Shown here piece by piece: positions 33,998-43,728 of a stretch of 64,000 bases of DNA. Numbering within the stretch: the first letter of the stretch is position 1; each line of letters opens with the position of its first letter. The stretch is from Clostridia bacterium UC5.1-1E11 (GTDB lineage: Bacteria; Bacillota; Clostridia; Oscillospirales; Acutalibacteraceae). Below the pieces are notes generated by a model. It made no database searches. It saw only the letters and a list, made by a program, of their open reading frames with translations, and had not been told where the DNA came from. The position numbers were made by a program, and so were the translations under genes. The stretch is taken from positions 62,001 through 126,000 of the forward strand of contig BCAA01000003.1 of the NCBI GenBank assembly GCA_001305115.1, written 5' to 3'.

Positions 33998-35536
33998 TCA
34001 CATGGGGATCAACAGCATCCCCCTGCTCTCCACGAACTCCCCGGCGAGATTGTTTTCCTGCCGGATGGCGTCCACAGAGGTGCAGTACGCCCGCGCGATG
34101 TCCCACAGGCTCTCGCCCGGGTCTGCGTAATAGATGCTGAGCGCGGCAGAGGTATCCCTAGCGCGCGGCCGGTCTTCGTCCGCGCGAATCTCCGAAATAA
34201 TCTTCAGACTGCTCTGTGTGATGACCTGGGCCTCTAGGCGCAGTTCGGCCTTGATTTCGATGCCATCTCCGGTGATGCGGTAACTGATCCCCGCCACATA
34301 GAGCCATGACGTACATTTGACTCCTTTGGGTTTCTCCGCCCCCCACGGATGGGCGTATTCAAAGTCGATCATACGCTCGGTGTAAAACGGACGATTCTCC
34401 TTATTGGCCGCCAGGATGCACACATTGAATTTTCCTTTGTAAACGATCTGGCCATCCTGCTCTGCAGCGGTTACCGCGGAAAGTTCGTTCCAAACGTCAA
34501 ATACCTTGGAAATTCCAGCGCCTTCCAGTGCAATACTGCTCTTCTGAATGGCCGAGTCGTTCAACAATTCGACAACCTGTTCCAAGGTCTTTTGCTGATA
34601 ACCGATCTCCAATTCATAGGCTTTCGAATATGCGTCCGTTACCACCGTGATCTCAGCCGGTTGGAAAGCTACCGCCTCCGCATAGAGGTTCATCTGTACA
34701 TCAAAAAAGGTCTTATCACCGGAGTAATCGTTCTTCACCTGAATGGTCAGGCCCGCAATCTGAAGCCTTACTTCGCACAGGCAGTCGTCTGTAAAATCAC
34801 TTCCGTCCAGCATCTGGCTGAATGGAATCGCATATTCCATTGTTTCCAGCATGGTCTCATCAAGGACGGAAGTGTACAAGATTTTCAGCGTGACCTCGCC
34901 CTTCACCATCAGTTTACCCGCCACCGTCTTGCTATCCTGAAGGCTGGCAAAGGCGGTGGTCCGTAAGATATTGTCCGCCCCCGGTTTCGACGCCGGCAGC
35001 TCCAAAACTTCCTCTAACGGAAACTGCTGGCCACAGAATCCAGCCAAGCGGCTGTATGGCATAACCTGCCGTTTTTGCTCGATCTCCTCCCCCTCAATAC
35101 CGCACACAACTTCACTGTCCGTGCGCCCCACAACCTTTGCGCACACCGAAAACGCCCCATGAATGTCCAGGCGCCTCGGGCTAGTAGCCCGGCAGTTGAT
35201 GTACTCCACTCGAGTAAACGCAGACACATGTGCACCATCGGCCGGTTGCTTCAATGTAATTGCGGCAAAGAAGGAGCTGCTGTTCTCACAGCAGCGCAAC
35301 GCCGTTCCGCCCGCGTCCAGGTAAAAGACTTTGACACTGTACGTTCCTTCCAGTTCCAAGCGATCCCCCATGATGTTCCGTCCCGTAATACGGGGATAGA
35401 CTTGGCATTTCAGGATACGCTGTATGTCCGGGCAGTAATCCGGCAGGCTAATGTCCAGGTCCACCGGCTGTTCCTGGCACCCGTCATAGAGCACCTCGCC
35501 GGCGGCCAGCGCCTCGCGGTTAAGCATATAATCCAT
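33998..35536 (-). CDS. sipL: SipL: SpoIVA-interacting DUF3794 and LysM protein
   Basis: A 512-residue protein starting MDYMLNREALAAGEVLYDGC at ATG 35536 (site AAAGGAGAGAG). It has DUF3794 (SPOCS-like) repeats, with recurring VKVFYLDAGG / LKILYTSVLDE patterns near residues 60-110, 205-255 and 350-450. The C-terminal LysM (YYADPGESLWDIARAYCTSV) covers about residues 465-512. In Clostridioides difficile SipL binds SpoIVA through its LysM domain and is required for coat assembly (established knowledge). The adjacent spoIVA gene supports the assignment. Confidence 0.92.
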   Translation of the reverse strand: MDYMLNREALAAGEVLYDGCQEQPVDLDISLPDYCPDIQRILKCQVYPRITGRNIMGDRLELEGTYSVKVFYLDAGGTALRCCENSSSFFAAITLKQPADGAHVSAFTRVEYINCRATSPRRLDIHGAFSVCAKVVGRTDSEVVCGIEGEEIEQKRQVMPYSRLAGFCGQQFPLEEVLELPASKPGADNILRTTAFASLQDSKTVAGKLMVKGEVTLKILYTSVLDETMLETMEYAIPFSQMLDGSDFTDDCLCEVRLQIAGLTIQVKNDYSGDKTFFDVQMNLYAEAVAFQPAEITVVTDAYSKAYELEIGYQQKTLEQVVELLNDSAIQKSSIALEGAGISKVFDVWNELSAVTAAEQDGQIVYKGKFNVCILAANKENRPFYTERMIDFEYAHPWGAEKPKGVKCTSWLYVAGISYRITGDGIEIKAELRLEAQVITQSSLKIISEIRADEDRPRARDTSAALSIYYADPGESLWDIARAYCTSVDAIRQENNLAGEFVESRGMLLIPM

Positions 35537-35568
35537 TCAGGCTCTCTCCTTTTCCTGTTTCTATCCCA

Positions 35569-35597
35569 TAGGTATGAGGTTCCTGTCCATTTTATGC
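35569..35597 (-). promoter_or_regulatory. Sigma-E-like (mother-cell) promoter of sipL-spoIVA
   Basis: On the minus strand GCATAAA is followed after 14 bp by CATACCTA, close to the sigma-E consensus (-35 GNATANN, -10 CATACANT). The predicted start site lies about 25 nt before the sipL ATG. It fits early mother-cell expression of the coat-basement genes. Confidence 0.65.
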
Positions 35598-35669
35598 TTG
35601 TGCTGAAAGAAACAGGAGAAAAACCTCTGCATGTCTTCTAAGGTTGCCAACAAGCAATCCCTTTTCAGC

Positions 35670-35703
35670 AAAAAAGCCAGCGGGAATCCCCCGCTGGCTT
35701 TTT
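35670..35703. terminator. Bidirectional terminator between spoVM and sipL
   Basis: AAAAAGCCAGCGGG aatcc CCCGCTGGCTTTTT: a strong stem with A-run and U-run on both sides. It ends the spoVM transcript and isolates the sipL promoter. Confidence 0.85.
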
Positions 35704-35728
35704 CTGATAAGTTGCTCAAAATTGCCTG

Positions 35729-35809
35729 TCACGCTTCTTTTTTGATATGGAACATCTTGCGCAGGACAAAGCCCCAGAATTTCGAACCCTTTACAACGAC
35801 GACTTTCAT
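35729..35809 (-). CDS. spoVM: Stage V sporulation protein M (26 residues)
   Basis: A 26-codon ORF: ATG 35809 behind GGGAGG, start MKVVVVKGSKFWGFVLRKMF, ending in a Lys-rich tail and TGA 35729. SpoVM is always about 26 residues, begins MKxxxxKxPKxxGxxxRxxL-like, and forms an amphipathic helix on the convex forespore membrane, where it recruits SpoIVA. Length, pattern and position near thiN (thiN-spoVM in Bacillus subtilis) and spoIVA agree. Easily missed because of its size. It follows the 58-residue Cys-rich gene by 16 bp. Confidence 0.88.
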   Translation of the reverse strand: MKVVVVKGSKFWGFVLRKMFHIKKEA

Positions 35810-35825
35810 AACGAAAACCTCCCAG

Positions 35826-36002
35826 TTATGTTCCGCTCCGTAGGAGCGCGATTCCCAGTACGACCAGTATGACCGCCACCACAAACATGATTAAACCGAC
35901 CGGGCAGAAGCAAGAGCAAACAAGGCCCAGGCCAAATGTGACGGCATATTGCCCCACCCGACAGCAGAATTCACCTTTACAGCAGTTTCCTCTGCAACGC
36001 AT
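35826..36002 (-). CDS. Small Cys-rich single-TM protein upstream of spoVM
   Basis: A 58-residue protein; the start ATG 36002 (MRCRGNCCKGEFCCRVGQYA) has AGGCGATGG upstream. The longer frame to 36164 crosses the thiN terminator and is unlikely. Nine Cys residues cluster in the first 33 positions, followed by a TM helix (PVGLIMFVVAVILVVLGIAL). Unknown family. Its position 16 bp before spoVM suggests a sporulation-associated membrane peptide (inference). Confidence 0.6.
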   Translation of the reverse strand: MRCRGNCCKGEFCCRVGQYAVTFGLGLVCSCFCPVGLIMFVVAVILVVLGIALLRSGT

Positions 36003-36137
36003 GTTCCATCGCCTCGTTTCCCCTATGTGTTCCAACAGAAACCTTTTGGATTCCCGCTGTAGTACCAGTATATACGGGAAGGGGCGTTTTGGTTCCGGGA
36101 AAAATACAACCCAACCACGGTAGAAATAAAACAAAAC

Positions 36138-36175
36138 GTCCCTAAACCGGGTTTCCATTTCCACGGTTTAGGGAC
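36138..36175 (-). terminator. Terminator of the rlmN-thiN operon
   Basis: A perfect 11-bp stem GTCCCTAAACC / GGTTTAGGGAC followed on the minus strand by GTTTTGTTTTATTTC, 25 bp after the thiN stop. Confidence 0.8.
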
Positions 36176-36199
36176 ACAGCGATCAGATATTTAGACCAG

Positions 36200-36855
36200 C
36201 TACAAGTCAGCACGCGGTTGGTACAATACACCGAGCATTTCGCCCGTGTGAACCGTCACCGATGCTGTTTCGGTCACAATGCGGTTGCTCACGCCGAGCG
36301 GAAAATCCGAACGAAGCGGATACTCCTTTAAGGGATATTGCATCCCTGTATAACTCACTGTACAGCTTGGGCAACCAAATGGGAATGCAGAAAACATTGC
36401 ACCGCACATTTGAAGAAGCGGTTGCGTCTCTCCCGCTTGCAGAAGAAACACCCGCGTGCCCTTTCTGCCATGACCGCACGGCATCCTTCGCGCGCCAAAA
36501 ATTGCAGCACACAAAGATTGGCATAGGAGTGCTCAAACCGCTCCCCCCCGAGTGCTCCAAGCAAAATAAATTCCCGACACCCGCGGCGAAGGCCTTCTCG
36601 AGCAGCGGCCAGCAGATCCGTGTCGTCCTTTTCCGGCTTCAAGCGGATCGTTTCGATGCCTTCCGGCAACTCCCCCCGTACCGAGTCAAAGTCCCCAATT
36701 AGCAAGTCCGGTAAGATGCCGTATTTTCGTGCGGTATCCAGACCGCCATCCGCGCAGATCCGATACGCATTCTTCGCGTCAAAAGCATCGAAAACAGCGC
36801 CATCCTCTACCGGAGCAGATCCCAACAGGATACAACGCTTTATTTCATTTCCCAT
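36200..36855 (-). CDS. thiN: Thiamine diphosphokinase, one frameshift
   Basis: ATG 36855 starts MGNEIKRCILLGSAPVEDGA, overlapping rsgA by 16 bp. The conserved ADGGLDTARKYGILPDLLIG, GDFDSV and KPEKDDTDLLAAAREG mark the catalytic N-domain, followed by GALGGERFEHSYAN. After CRAVMAERA the frame breaks near 36440; the next frame gives VFLLQAGETQPLLQMCG and MQYPLKEYPLRSDFPLGVSN, the thiamine-binding C-domain, ending at 36200. One lost G in a G-run explains it. The enzyme makes thiamine diphosphate from thiamine and ATP. Confidence 0.88.
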
Positions 36856-37730
36856 TCTTTCAGGTCCTTTACTTCGTTGTACATGGCGACGTAACTGGTA
36901 TGGCGGGATAAATGAATTTCCCCTTCCTGCACTGCTTGTAACACGGCACAGCCCTTTTCGCATGTGTGCGAGCAGGAGGGAAATTTACACTGATTCCGGT
37001 ACGGCTCAAATTCCCGGAAACAGAACTGTAGGTTTTCTTTTCGAACTAAGTCGCACTGCTCCAGGGAGATCGAAGAAAACCCCGGAGTATCCGCCACATA
37101 GGTATCGTCTCCCAGCTTTAACAACTCCACCTTTCGGGTGGTATGCCTTCCCCGGCCGAGCTTCTGGCTGATCTCTCCCGTTTCCAGTGCCAGACGCGGA
37201 TCAATGCGGTTCAACAGGGAAGACTTCCCCACACCGGAATTTCCGGTAAACGCGGTAACCTTCCCTTTCAGAAGCGACTTGACCGCCTCTATCCCTTCGT
37301 CTGTCACCGAAGACACGGCAAAAAAGGGGATGCCGGCCTTTTCATAAATATCCCGCAACCATTCGCCGCTTTCCAAATCTGTCTTGGATACCACCACTAC
37401 CGGCTCGATCTCCTTATCCTCGGCCGCTGCAATTGCTTCGTCAATCAACAAGGTGTTTGGGGATGGGTCACATACTGACGTAACCACAATCAATTGATCG
37501 ATGTTTGCCACCGGCGGGCGGGTCAAAAAGTTCTTACGAGGGAGGATTTCCTCCACATATCCAGTCCCATCCTCTCCGAGGCGAATCTCCACCAGATCAC
37601 CCGCAAGGGGCGTGATCCCCTTTTTGCGGAACACGCCCCTCGCTTTACAGGAATATAACTGTTCTTCTGTCTCTACGTAGTAGAAACCGCCAATCCCCTT
37701 GATAATTCGTCCGTTTCGTATCTCTTTCAT
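36840..37730 (-). CDS. rsgA: Ribosome small-subunit-dependent GTPase A
   Basis: A 296-residue protein starting MKEIRNGRIIKGIGGFYYVE at ATG 37730; the longer frame to 37913 lies inside prkC. It has an OB fold N-domain, circularly permuted G motifs (G4 VVVVSKTD, G1 GNSGVGKSSLLNRI, G3 DTPGFSS) and the zinc knuckle CKFPSCSHTCEKGC. RsgA helps mature the 30S subunit. It sits between prkC and thiN as in Bacillus, but the rpe gene usually found before thiN is absent. Confidence 0.95.
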   Translation of the reverse strand: MKEIRNGRIIKGIGGFYYVETEEQLYSCKARGVFRKKGITPLAGDLVEIRLGEDGTGYVEEILPRKNFLTRPPVANIDQLIVVTSVCDPSPNTLLIDEAIAAAEDKEIEPVVVVSKTDLESGEWLRDIYEKAGIPFFAVSSVTDEGIEAVKSLLKGKVTAFTGNSGVGKSSLLNRIDPRLALETGEISQKLGRGRHTTRKVELLKLGDDTYVADTPGFSSISLEQCDLVRKENLQFCFREFEPYRNQCKFPSCSHTCEKGCAVLQAVQEGEIHLSRHTSYVAMYNEVKDLKEWEMK

Positions 37731-37734
37731 ATGC

Positions 37735-39805
37735 TCATTCCGTCGGGGTAATGGGAAGATCCGTCGGAATATCTCCCCAAGTTTCCTCTGTGTCGGTCCC
37801 GGAAGGTTCCGAAGTCGTCCCTGGGTCGACATACGGATAACTTTCCACCTGGCTCGGCTTCCCAGTGTCAAAGTCCATAATGAACACCGCGTACTTGCTG
37901 CCGTCCAACTCAATGACCAGTGTCTTCTGGCCTGAGGTCCCCGTGACTTTGATGGTGCAAAGGTTGTTATACGCCGGATTCACAGTCCGAACACCGTCCT
38001 CCATGACCGTGCCATCCAAGTATGCCTTGAGTTGAATATCGTGTGAGACGTTCAGCGGCAGATGGATATTGGCTTCCAGGGTCTTTTCGGACTGTTTTCC
38101 AGAGCTGACCACAATATTAACCTTGCTGTCCTTATCTACCGGCACGCCCGGCAACGGATTTGTCTCTATGACGGTGTTTTCCGGCTTGTCGCTATCATCC
38201 TGAAGCGTGACATCGCCTACCTGGAGCCCTGCAGCCACAAGCTCGGATTTTGCTGCTTCAATATTCTTGTCAATGACGTTCGGCACTGGGATCTGCTCGT
38301 TTTCCGGTCCAGTGCTGACCAAGATCTTGATCGTACTGCCCTGCGGTGCGGTTGCATTCCCCTTGGGCTCTGTGCTGGTGACATAACCAGCGGCAATCTC
38401 ATCATCGGGAATCTCGATCACGGTGGTCTCAAAGCCTGCATTTTTCAGCGTCTGCTCTGCATCCGCTTGGAGATAATTGGTCACATCGGGCACCGTTATC
38501 GCCTGTGCGCCGCTGTTAACCACCAACAACACCTCGCCGTCCTTCTTAACCGGCATACCAGCGGTTGGTTTCTGATCCAGGATCATGCCCGTCTCCTTCG
38601 TGGAATCCTCTTTTGTCTCCACGGAGAATTTAAATTCGTATTCCTCGTTGTTTTGGACATCGGTGTACAATTGTCCAACCAAGTTCGGCATATCGATGGT
38701 ATCATCCGGTTGTGCATTGCAACTGCGGAAAATGGCCGCAATTCCGATGCTCAATGCAACGATCAAAAAGGCCGCCAAAATTCCCAGAACCACCATCATG
38801 GTTTTTTGTTGTTTCCTCCTCCGCCATTCTGACGGCGGCGCGGAGGCTCCTCTTCGTAATCGTCGTAGTCGTATCCATCGTTATAAGACGGGGCACGGCC
38901 GTTTCGCACAGCACTGATTGCATTTACGTATTTGGTTGGCTTTTCATCGATAAAATATTTATACTGGAAACTGATGCTGGGATTGCGTTGAAACGCCTCA
39001 ATATCTTCCAGCATTTCCGCCGCGGATTGATACCGCTGGTCTGGGTTCTTTTGCATGGCCCGCATCGTGATCTCTTCCAATCCCTCAGGAATGGCAGGGT
39101 TGATGTCGCGCGGCGGCTTGGGATCTGCCTGCAACTGCATAATGGCAACAGAAACCGCATTGTCCGCTTCAAAAGGCAGCGCACCGGTCAGCATCTCGTA
39201 CAACATTACGCCCACAGAATAAATGTCTGCACGCTCGTCGCTACCTCGCCGCGCGCCTGCTCCGGAGCAATATAGTGTACAGAACCGATCGCCTTATCGG
39301 TCATTGTGCGCGTTTCACTGCGGGAGAAACGGGCAATGCCGAAATCCGTCACCTTAATCGTGCCATCCTGCAACAGCATGATATTTTGCGGCTTAATATC
39401 CCGGTGAACAATACCTTTGCTATGGGCATGGTGCAGCGCACGCAGAATTTGCAGGGTAAAATGAACAGCCTCTTTCCATTTGAGTTCGCGTTGCTGGTCC
39501 AGATATTCCTTCAAGGTGATACCGTCGATGTATTCTTCCACAATGTACTGGATGCGGTCGCCAAAACTAACATCGTATACCTTCACAATATTGGGATGGG
39601 AAAGGACCGCAATGGCCTTGGACTCGTTCTTAAAGCGGCGGATAAAGTCCTGATTCCCCAGAAATTCATCCTTGAGTATTTTGATCGCTACCGTTCGGTC
39701 ATCGATAATGTCGTAAGCGCGGTACACATACGCCATGCCTCCCACGCCGATCAGCTCGTGAATCTCATAGCGCCCGTCAAGCCGTTTTCCTGTATACTTA
39801 TCCAT
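37735..39805 (-). CDS. prkC: PASTA-domain Ser/Thr kinase PrkC, two frameshifts
   Basis: The kinase domain starts at ATG 39805 (MDKYTGKRLDGRYEIHELIG) with VAIKILKDE, HRDIKPQNIM and DFGIARF. After IAPEQARGE the frame changes near 39237 and continues SDERADIYSVGVMLYEML and the juxtamembrane Arg/Asp/Tyr-rich region. A second change at A6 near 38800 leads to the TM helix (MMVVLGILAAFLIVALSIGI) and three PASTA repeats (MPNLVGQLYTDVQNN; VPDVTNYLQADAEQTL; VPNVIDKNIEAAKSEL). Both breaks have the single-base-loss sign, so one intact protein of about 690 residues is likely. It senses muropeptides or lipid II and phosphorylates many targets. Confidence 0.9.
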
Positions 39806-39826
39806 GAAACATCAACTCCAATACCG

Positions 39827-40558
39827 TTAGTGTCTGATAACAGCGACTGTGACATTGTCCCCGCCGCCACCGCTTTTTGCCAAAGCGATCAGCCGGTCCG
39901 GCAAAAGCCGGACTTCCAGTTCCCGGGCGAGCCGCTCAATCTGTTCTTCTTCCACATAGTTGGTTAGACCATCCGTGCAGAGAAGCAACAGGTCATCGCC
40001 GGAAAATTTACATTCGCAGTAGTCGATCTCGATGCCGGATTCCACGCCCAGCGCGCGGGTGATGATATTCTTTTGCGGATGGCGCCTGGCCTGCTGTGAG
40101 GTCAGGTCCCCGCTGTTTACCAGTTCCTGCACCATCGAATGGTCTGTCGTGATCTGCCGCAGTCCATCCCGCGTAAGTAGATAGGCGCGGCTGTCCCCTG
40201 CATGGGCAATATGTGCGACCCCACCGGAAACAATCGCCGCCACCACCGTCGTCCCCATCCCCGTTAGAGATTCATCCGCAACCGCGCGGTCATAGATCGC
40301 CACATTGGCGTTGTAGATTGCAGAAATCATCAAGTTCTTGATGGATTGGTCCGTGATGTGCTCGCTTCCAGAGCTGAGAATCTGCTCCGAGATCAAGTCA
40401 ACCGCCAACGCACTGGCGATGTTTCCACCGTTTGCGCCGCCCATTCCATCGCATACAACCGCCCACGCGGTATTTCCGGAGAGCACGCCTGCCTTTACCG
40501 CATCCTGGTTGGAATGGCGCACAAGGCCAATATCAGTTTTCATGTAAATCTGCAACAT
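39827..40558 (-). CDS. prpC: PP2C-type protein phosphatase
   Basis: A 243-residue protein; ATG 40558 follows GAGGAGGTGGCC and starts MLQIYMKTDIGLVRHSNQDA, overlapping rlmN by 26 bp. PP2C metal motifs: VVCDGMGGANGG, GMGTTVVAAI, HAGDSRAYLL, DHSMVQELV and GGGDNVTVAV. It reverses PrkC phosphorylation; the two genes are 21 bp apart. The longer frame to 40690 is inside rlmN. Confidence 0.95.
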   Translation of the reverse strand: MLQIYMKTDIGLVRHSNQDAVKAGVLSGNTAWAVVCDGMGGANGGNIASALAVDLISEQILSSGSEHITDQSIKNLMISAIYNANVAIYDRAVADESLTGMGTTVVAAIVSGGVAHIAHAGDSRAYLLTRDGLRQITTDHSMVQELVNSGDLTSQQARRHPQKNIITRALGVESGIEIDYCECKFSGDDLLLLCTDGLTNYVEEEQIERLARELEVRLLPDRLIALAKSGGGGDNVTVAVIRH

Positions 40559-41594
40559 TGGCCACCTCCTCTTGATACCTGCGCCGCAGCTGCCCGCAGG
40601 AAGCATTGATGTCCGAACCGAGCGTCCGGCGCACGGTTGCAGTGATTCCCTTTTCCGAGAGAATCCGGATAAACTTCTGAATTTGTTCATTGGTACTCTT
40701 CCGATAGGAATTCCCCTTGACCTCGTTCACAGGGATCAAATTGACATGGCAAAGCATCCCATGCAGCCGCATCGCCAATTCTTTCGCGCAAGCGGCAGTA
40801 TCGTTAACGCCGCTGATCATCGCGTACTCAAAGGAGATCCTTCGGCCGGTTGCCTGTGCATATGCGCGGCATGCGGTCAAAAGCTCGTCTACTCCCCACC
40901 GGTGATTGACCGGCATAGTTTGAGAGCGAATTGCATCGTTCGGCGCATGCAACGAAACCGACAGCGTCAGTTGGAGCTTCCTCTCTGCCAAGTCGTAAAT
41001 TTTGTCCACAATCCCACAGGTGGAAAGAGAAATATGCCGCATTCCAATATTCATCCCCTCGTCCGAGGAAACCAATTCCAAAAAACGGAGCACATTTTGG
41101 TAATTGTCAAGCGGCTCCCCCATCCCCATCAACACCACATTCGAAATGCGAATGCCTTGGTCCTGTTGGACCGTCTGGATTTGCGCCAACATTTCGGAGG
41201 CGGTTAGATTCCGTGAAAACCCGCTCTTGCCCGTGGCACAAAAAGAACAATTCATTTTGCAGCCCACTTGGCTGGAAATACAGATGGAATAGCCGTGGTG
41301 GTACTCCATCAGCACGCATTCCACATGTTCGCCGTCCGGCAAACGCAGCAGGTACTTGGCCGTGCCGTCCAACTTGGAAACCAGCCGCTGTTCGATTTCC
41401 GCCACAGCTATGTAATACCGCTCGGAAAGCGTTTGGCGGAAAGCTTTCGATTGATCCGACATCTCCGCAAAGGAACGTACCCCCCGGTGAAGCCAACGGT
41501 ACACCTGCAGCGCATGGAAGGGCTTTTGCCCCTGCGCAATAAAGTCCGCACGCAGTTCTTCCAGCGTCATCGATTTTATGTCCTGTAAAGTCAA
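40533..41594 (-). CDS. rlmN: 23S rRNA (adenine-2503-C2)-methyltransferase, radical SAM
   Basis: About 353 residues. The start is probably TTG 41594 (LTLQDIKSMTLEELRADFIA) after GGGAGAG; the open frame extends to 41645. The radical-SAM cluster is CKMNCSFCATG, with GMGEPLDNY, LSTCGIV and the catalytic Cys in TLGSDINASCGQLRRRY near the end. It methylates A2503 of 23S rRNA and some tRNAs. It lies between rsmB and prpC, the conserved Firmicutes order. Confidence 0.94.
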   Translation of the reverse strand: MTLQDIKSMTLEELRADFIAQGQKPFHALQVYRWLHRGVRSFAEMSDQSKAFRQTLSERYYIAVAEIEQRLVSKLDGTAKYLLRLPDGEHVECVLMEYHHGYSICISSQVGCKMNCSFCATGKSGFSRNLTASEMLAQIQTVQQDQGIRISNVVLMGMGEPLDNYQNVLRFLELVSSDEGMNIGMRHISLSTCGIVDKIYDLAERKLQLTLSVSLHAPNDAIRSQTMPVNHRWGVDELLTACRAYAQATGRRISFEYAMISGVNDTAACAKELAMRLHGMLCHVNLIPVNEVKGNSYRKSTNEQIQKFIRILSEKGITATVRRTLGSDINASCGQLRRRYQEEVANVADLHEN

Positions 41595-41684
41595 ATTTAC
41601 ACTCTCCCAGCCATCCGGAAAATCGGGCAGGCCCCCAACTTCCAAATGCTTTTTCCCTCTGTCCGATTGTTGCTTTCTTCCGAA

Positions 41685-43018
41685 TTATCGCCGCTGAAAG
41701 GATGCGACGAAAAATCCGTCCGTCCCATGTGCATGCGGCAGGAACGTCCATTCGTTCTCCGGTTCCTCAATTGCATGCTGCAACCCCAATGGCGCAGGCA
41801 ATGCCCTCGGCACAAAATCCGCATGTTCTTTCAAAAAGCGTCTTGCCACCTCCCCATTTTCCGCCGGATTCAGCGTGCAGGTGGAGTACAACAAAACGCC
41901 CCCGCTTTTTACCAATTCGGAGGTTTTACTCAGAATACCGTACTGCAAATCCGGCAAACTGTCAAGGGTACAAGGCAATTTATATCGAATTTCCGGTTTA
42001 CGCCGAAGAATTCCCAGACCGGAACACGGTGCATCGCAGAGGACCCGATCTGCGGGTTCTAACGGCTTTGTGGGCTTTTGCGCGTCACGCAGATCCGCGC
42101 GTACACATGTCAAACCCAACCGGCTGGCTCCGTCGCGAATCAAGCGCACTTTTCCTTTATATTGGTCAAAAGCCAGGACCTCGCCGGTGTTCTGCATCTG
42201 TTCTGCAATGGTAAAGGTCTTTCCACCGGGCGCAGCACAGACATCCACCACACGTTCCCCCGGCTTCGCCCCCAAAACGCCGCGCACAACTGCGACGAAA
42301 GGTCCTGTACATGGAACAGCCCCTCTTGAAAAGCCCCCAACGACGATATCGAACCGGCTACCTCCACTTTTGCAGCCCACGGAACCCATGTAATGGCTTC
42401 TGCCTTTACATTTTCTTCCATCAGCCGACGCAGTAAGTATTCCTCATCGCCCTTCGTATTATTCAGACGAACATAGATTGGAGGATGCTCGGACAAGGAA
42501 TCCAGCAGATCCGCTGTACACTGCTGCCCATATGCCTTCTGCCATAGCAAAATCAGCCATTCAGGGCAGGAGTATTTCAAGCTGAGGAAGTGCACCGGAT
42601 CTGCCTCCTGCTCCGGAAGATGCAACTTTTCCAGGTTTCGGAGCAAATTCCGCAGCACCGCATTGATAAAGCCCGAAGCCTTTACAGCTCTATTCTGCTT
42701 TGCCAGCTCAACAGCTACATTTACGGCAGCGCTTGGAGGAACTTTTTCCAAATATAGAATCTGATAAGCGCCAATACGCAGGATCTCCCGCACCTGCGGC
42801 GACATCTTACGGATGGGGATACTCGCAAATTGTCCAATATAATAGTCCAGGGTCAGGCGGCGTTCCAAAACCCCATAAAAAATGGCGGATGCCAAGGCCG
42901 CATCGCGCGGCTCCAAGGCAAATTGGGCAAGGGTTTTATCCAACACCAAATTGGAAAAGCCCTCGTTTTCATCCACATGTAGCAAAGCCGCCAATGCGGC
43001 TGCTCTCGCATCCGCCAT
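41685..43018 (-). CDS. rsmB: 16S rRNA (cytosine-967-C5)-methyltransferase, one frameshift
   Basis: ATG 43018 (MADARAAALAALLHVDENEG) overlaps the metallopeptidase stop (TGATG). The NusB-like RNA-binding N-domain (LASAIFYGVLERRLTLDYYI, VNVAVELAKQ) is in frame 1 up to DLSSQL; near 42300 the frame changes and continues VRGVLGAKPGERVVDVCAAP. The catalytic Cys are in DAPCSGLG and STCTLNPAENGE. One lost base is needed. It modifies C967 of 16S rRNA. Confidence 0.92.
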
Positions 43019-43722
43019 CAATGATCATTCCTCCGATTTCCAAAGATCAGTAGCAGACGTAGAAGGGACATCAACGCCGTGAACGTCGCCGCCACATAGG
43101 TCATTGCAGCAGCCCGCAAAACCTTCTTGGCCCCTTCCAATTCCTCCGGATATAAAATTCCGGTTGCATCCAACGCCTGCAAAGCCCGCGCACTCGCATT
43201 GAACTCCACTGGCAAAGTAACCAGCTGAAACAATACGCACAGGCTATACAGCCCAATTCCGATATTTACGACAAAGTCGTATTGTACCGGCAAAATCAGG
43301 CCAATCAAAATCAAAGGCATCGCCAGATTGGAGCCGAGCCGTGTCACAGGCACCAACGCCGCTCGAATTTTGTTTGGAAAATACCCCTGTGCATGCTGAA
43401 CCGCATGGCCCGCTTCATGTGCAGCCACACCGACTGCCGAAATAGACGTCGCGGCATACACTGGGTCAGACAGGCTAATGATTCCAGTGGAGGGGTTGAA
43501 ATTGTCGGTCAGATTCCCACCGATGTGACGGATTTGTACACCCTGTGCGCCGCCATACTGCATCACGCGCATGGCCGCATCCGCTCCTGTCATGTTGCGG
43601 TAGGTGTTCACACGCGAATACTTTTGAAACGTGGAATTTACCTGAAATTGCGCATACATCGTAATGAGCAGCGCTGGCAACATAAAAAGGAAATACGAGT
43701 AATCAAAATAATACAATCCCAT
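43018..43722 (-). CDS. Zinc-dependent membrane metallopeptidase (YugP-like)
   Basis: A 234-residue protein starting MGLYYFDYSYFLFMLPALLI. N-terminal TM helix, then the PF04298-type core: ADAAMRVMQYGGAQGVQI, the zinc motif HEAGH in VAAHEAGHAVQHAQGY, and the distal glutamate in LPVEFNASARALQALD. Two or three further TM helices follow. The substrate is unknown. It lies between fmt and rsmB, where it is common in Clostridia. Confidence 0.9.
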   Translation of the reverse strand: MGLYYFDYSYFLFMLPALLITMYAQFQVNSTFQKYSRVNTYRNMTGADAAMRVMQYGGAQGVQIRHIGGNLTDNFNPSTGIISLSDPVYAATSISAVGVAAHEAGHAVQHAQGYFPNKIRAALVPVTRLGSNLAMPLILIGLILPVQYDFVVNIGIGLYSLCVLFQLVTLPVEFNASARALQALDATGILYPEELEGAKKVLRAAAMTYVAATFTALMSLLRLLLIFGNRRNDH

Positions 43723-43728
43723 AAATTG

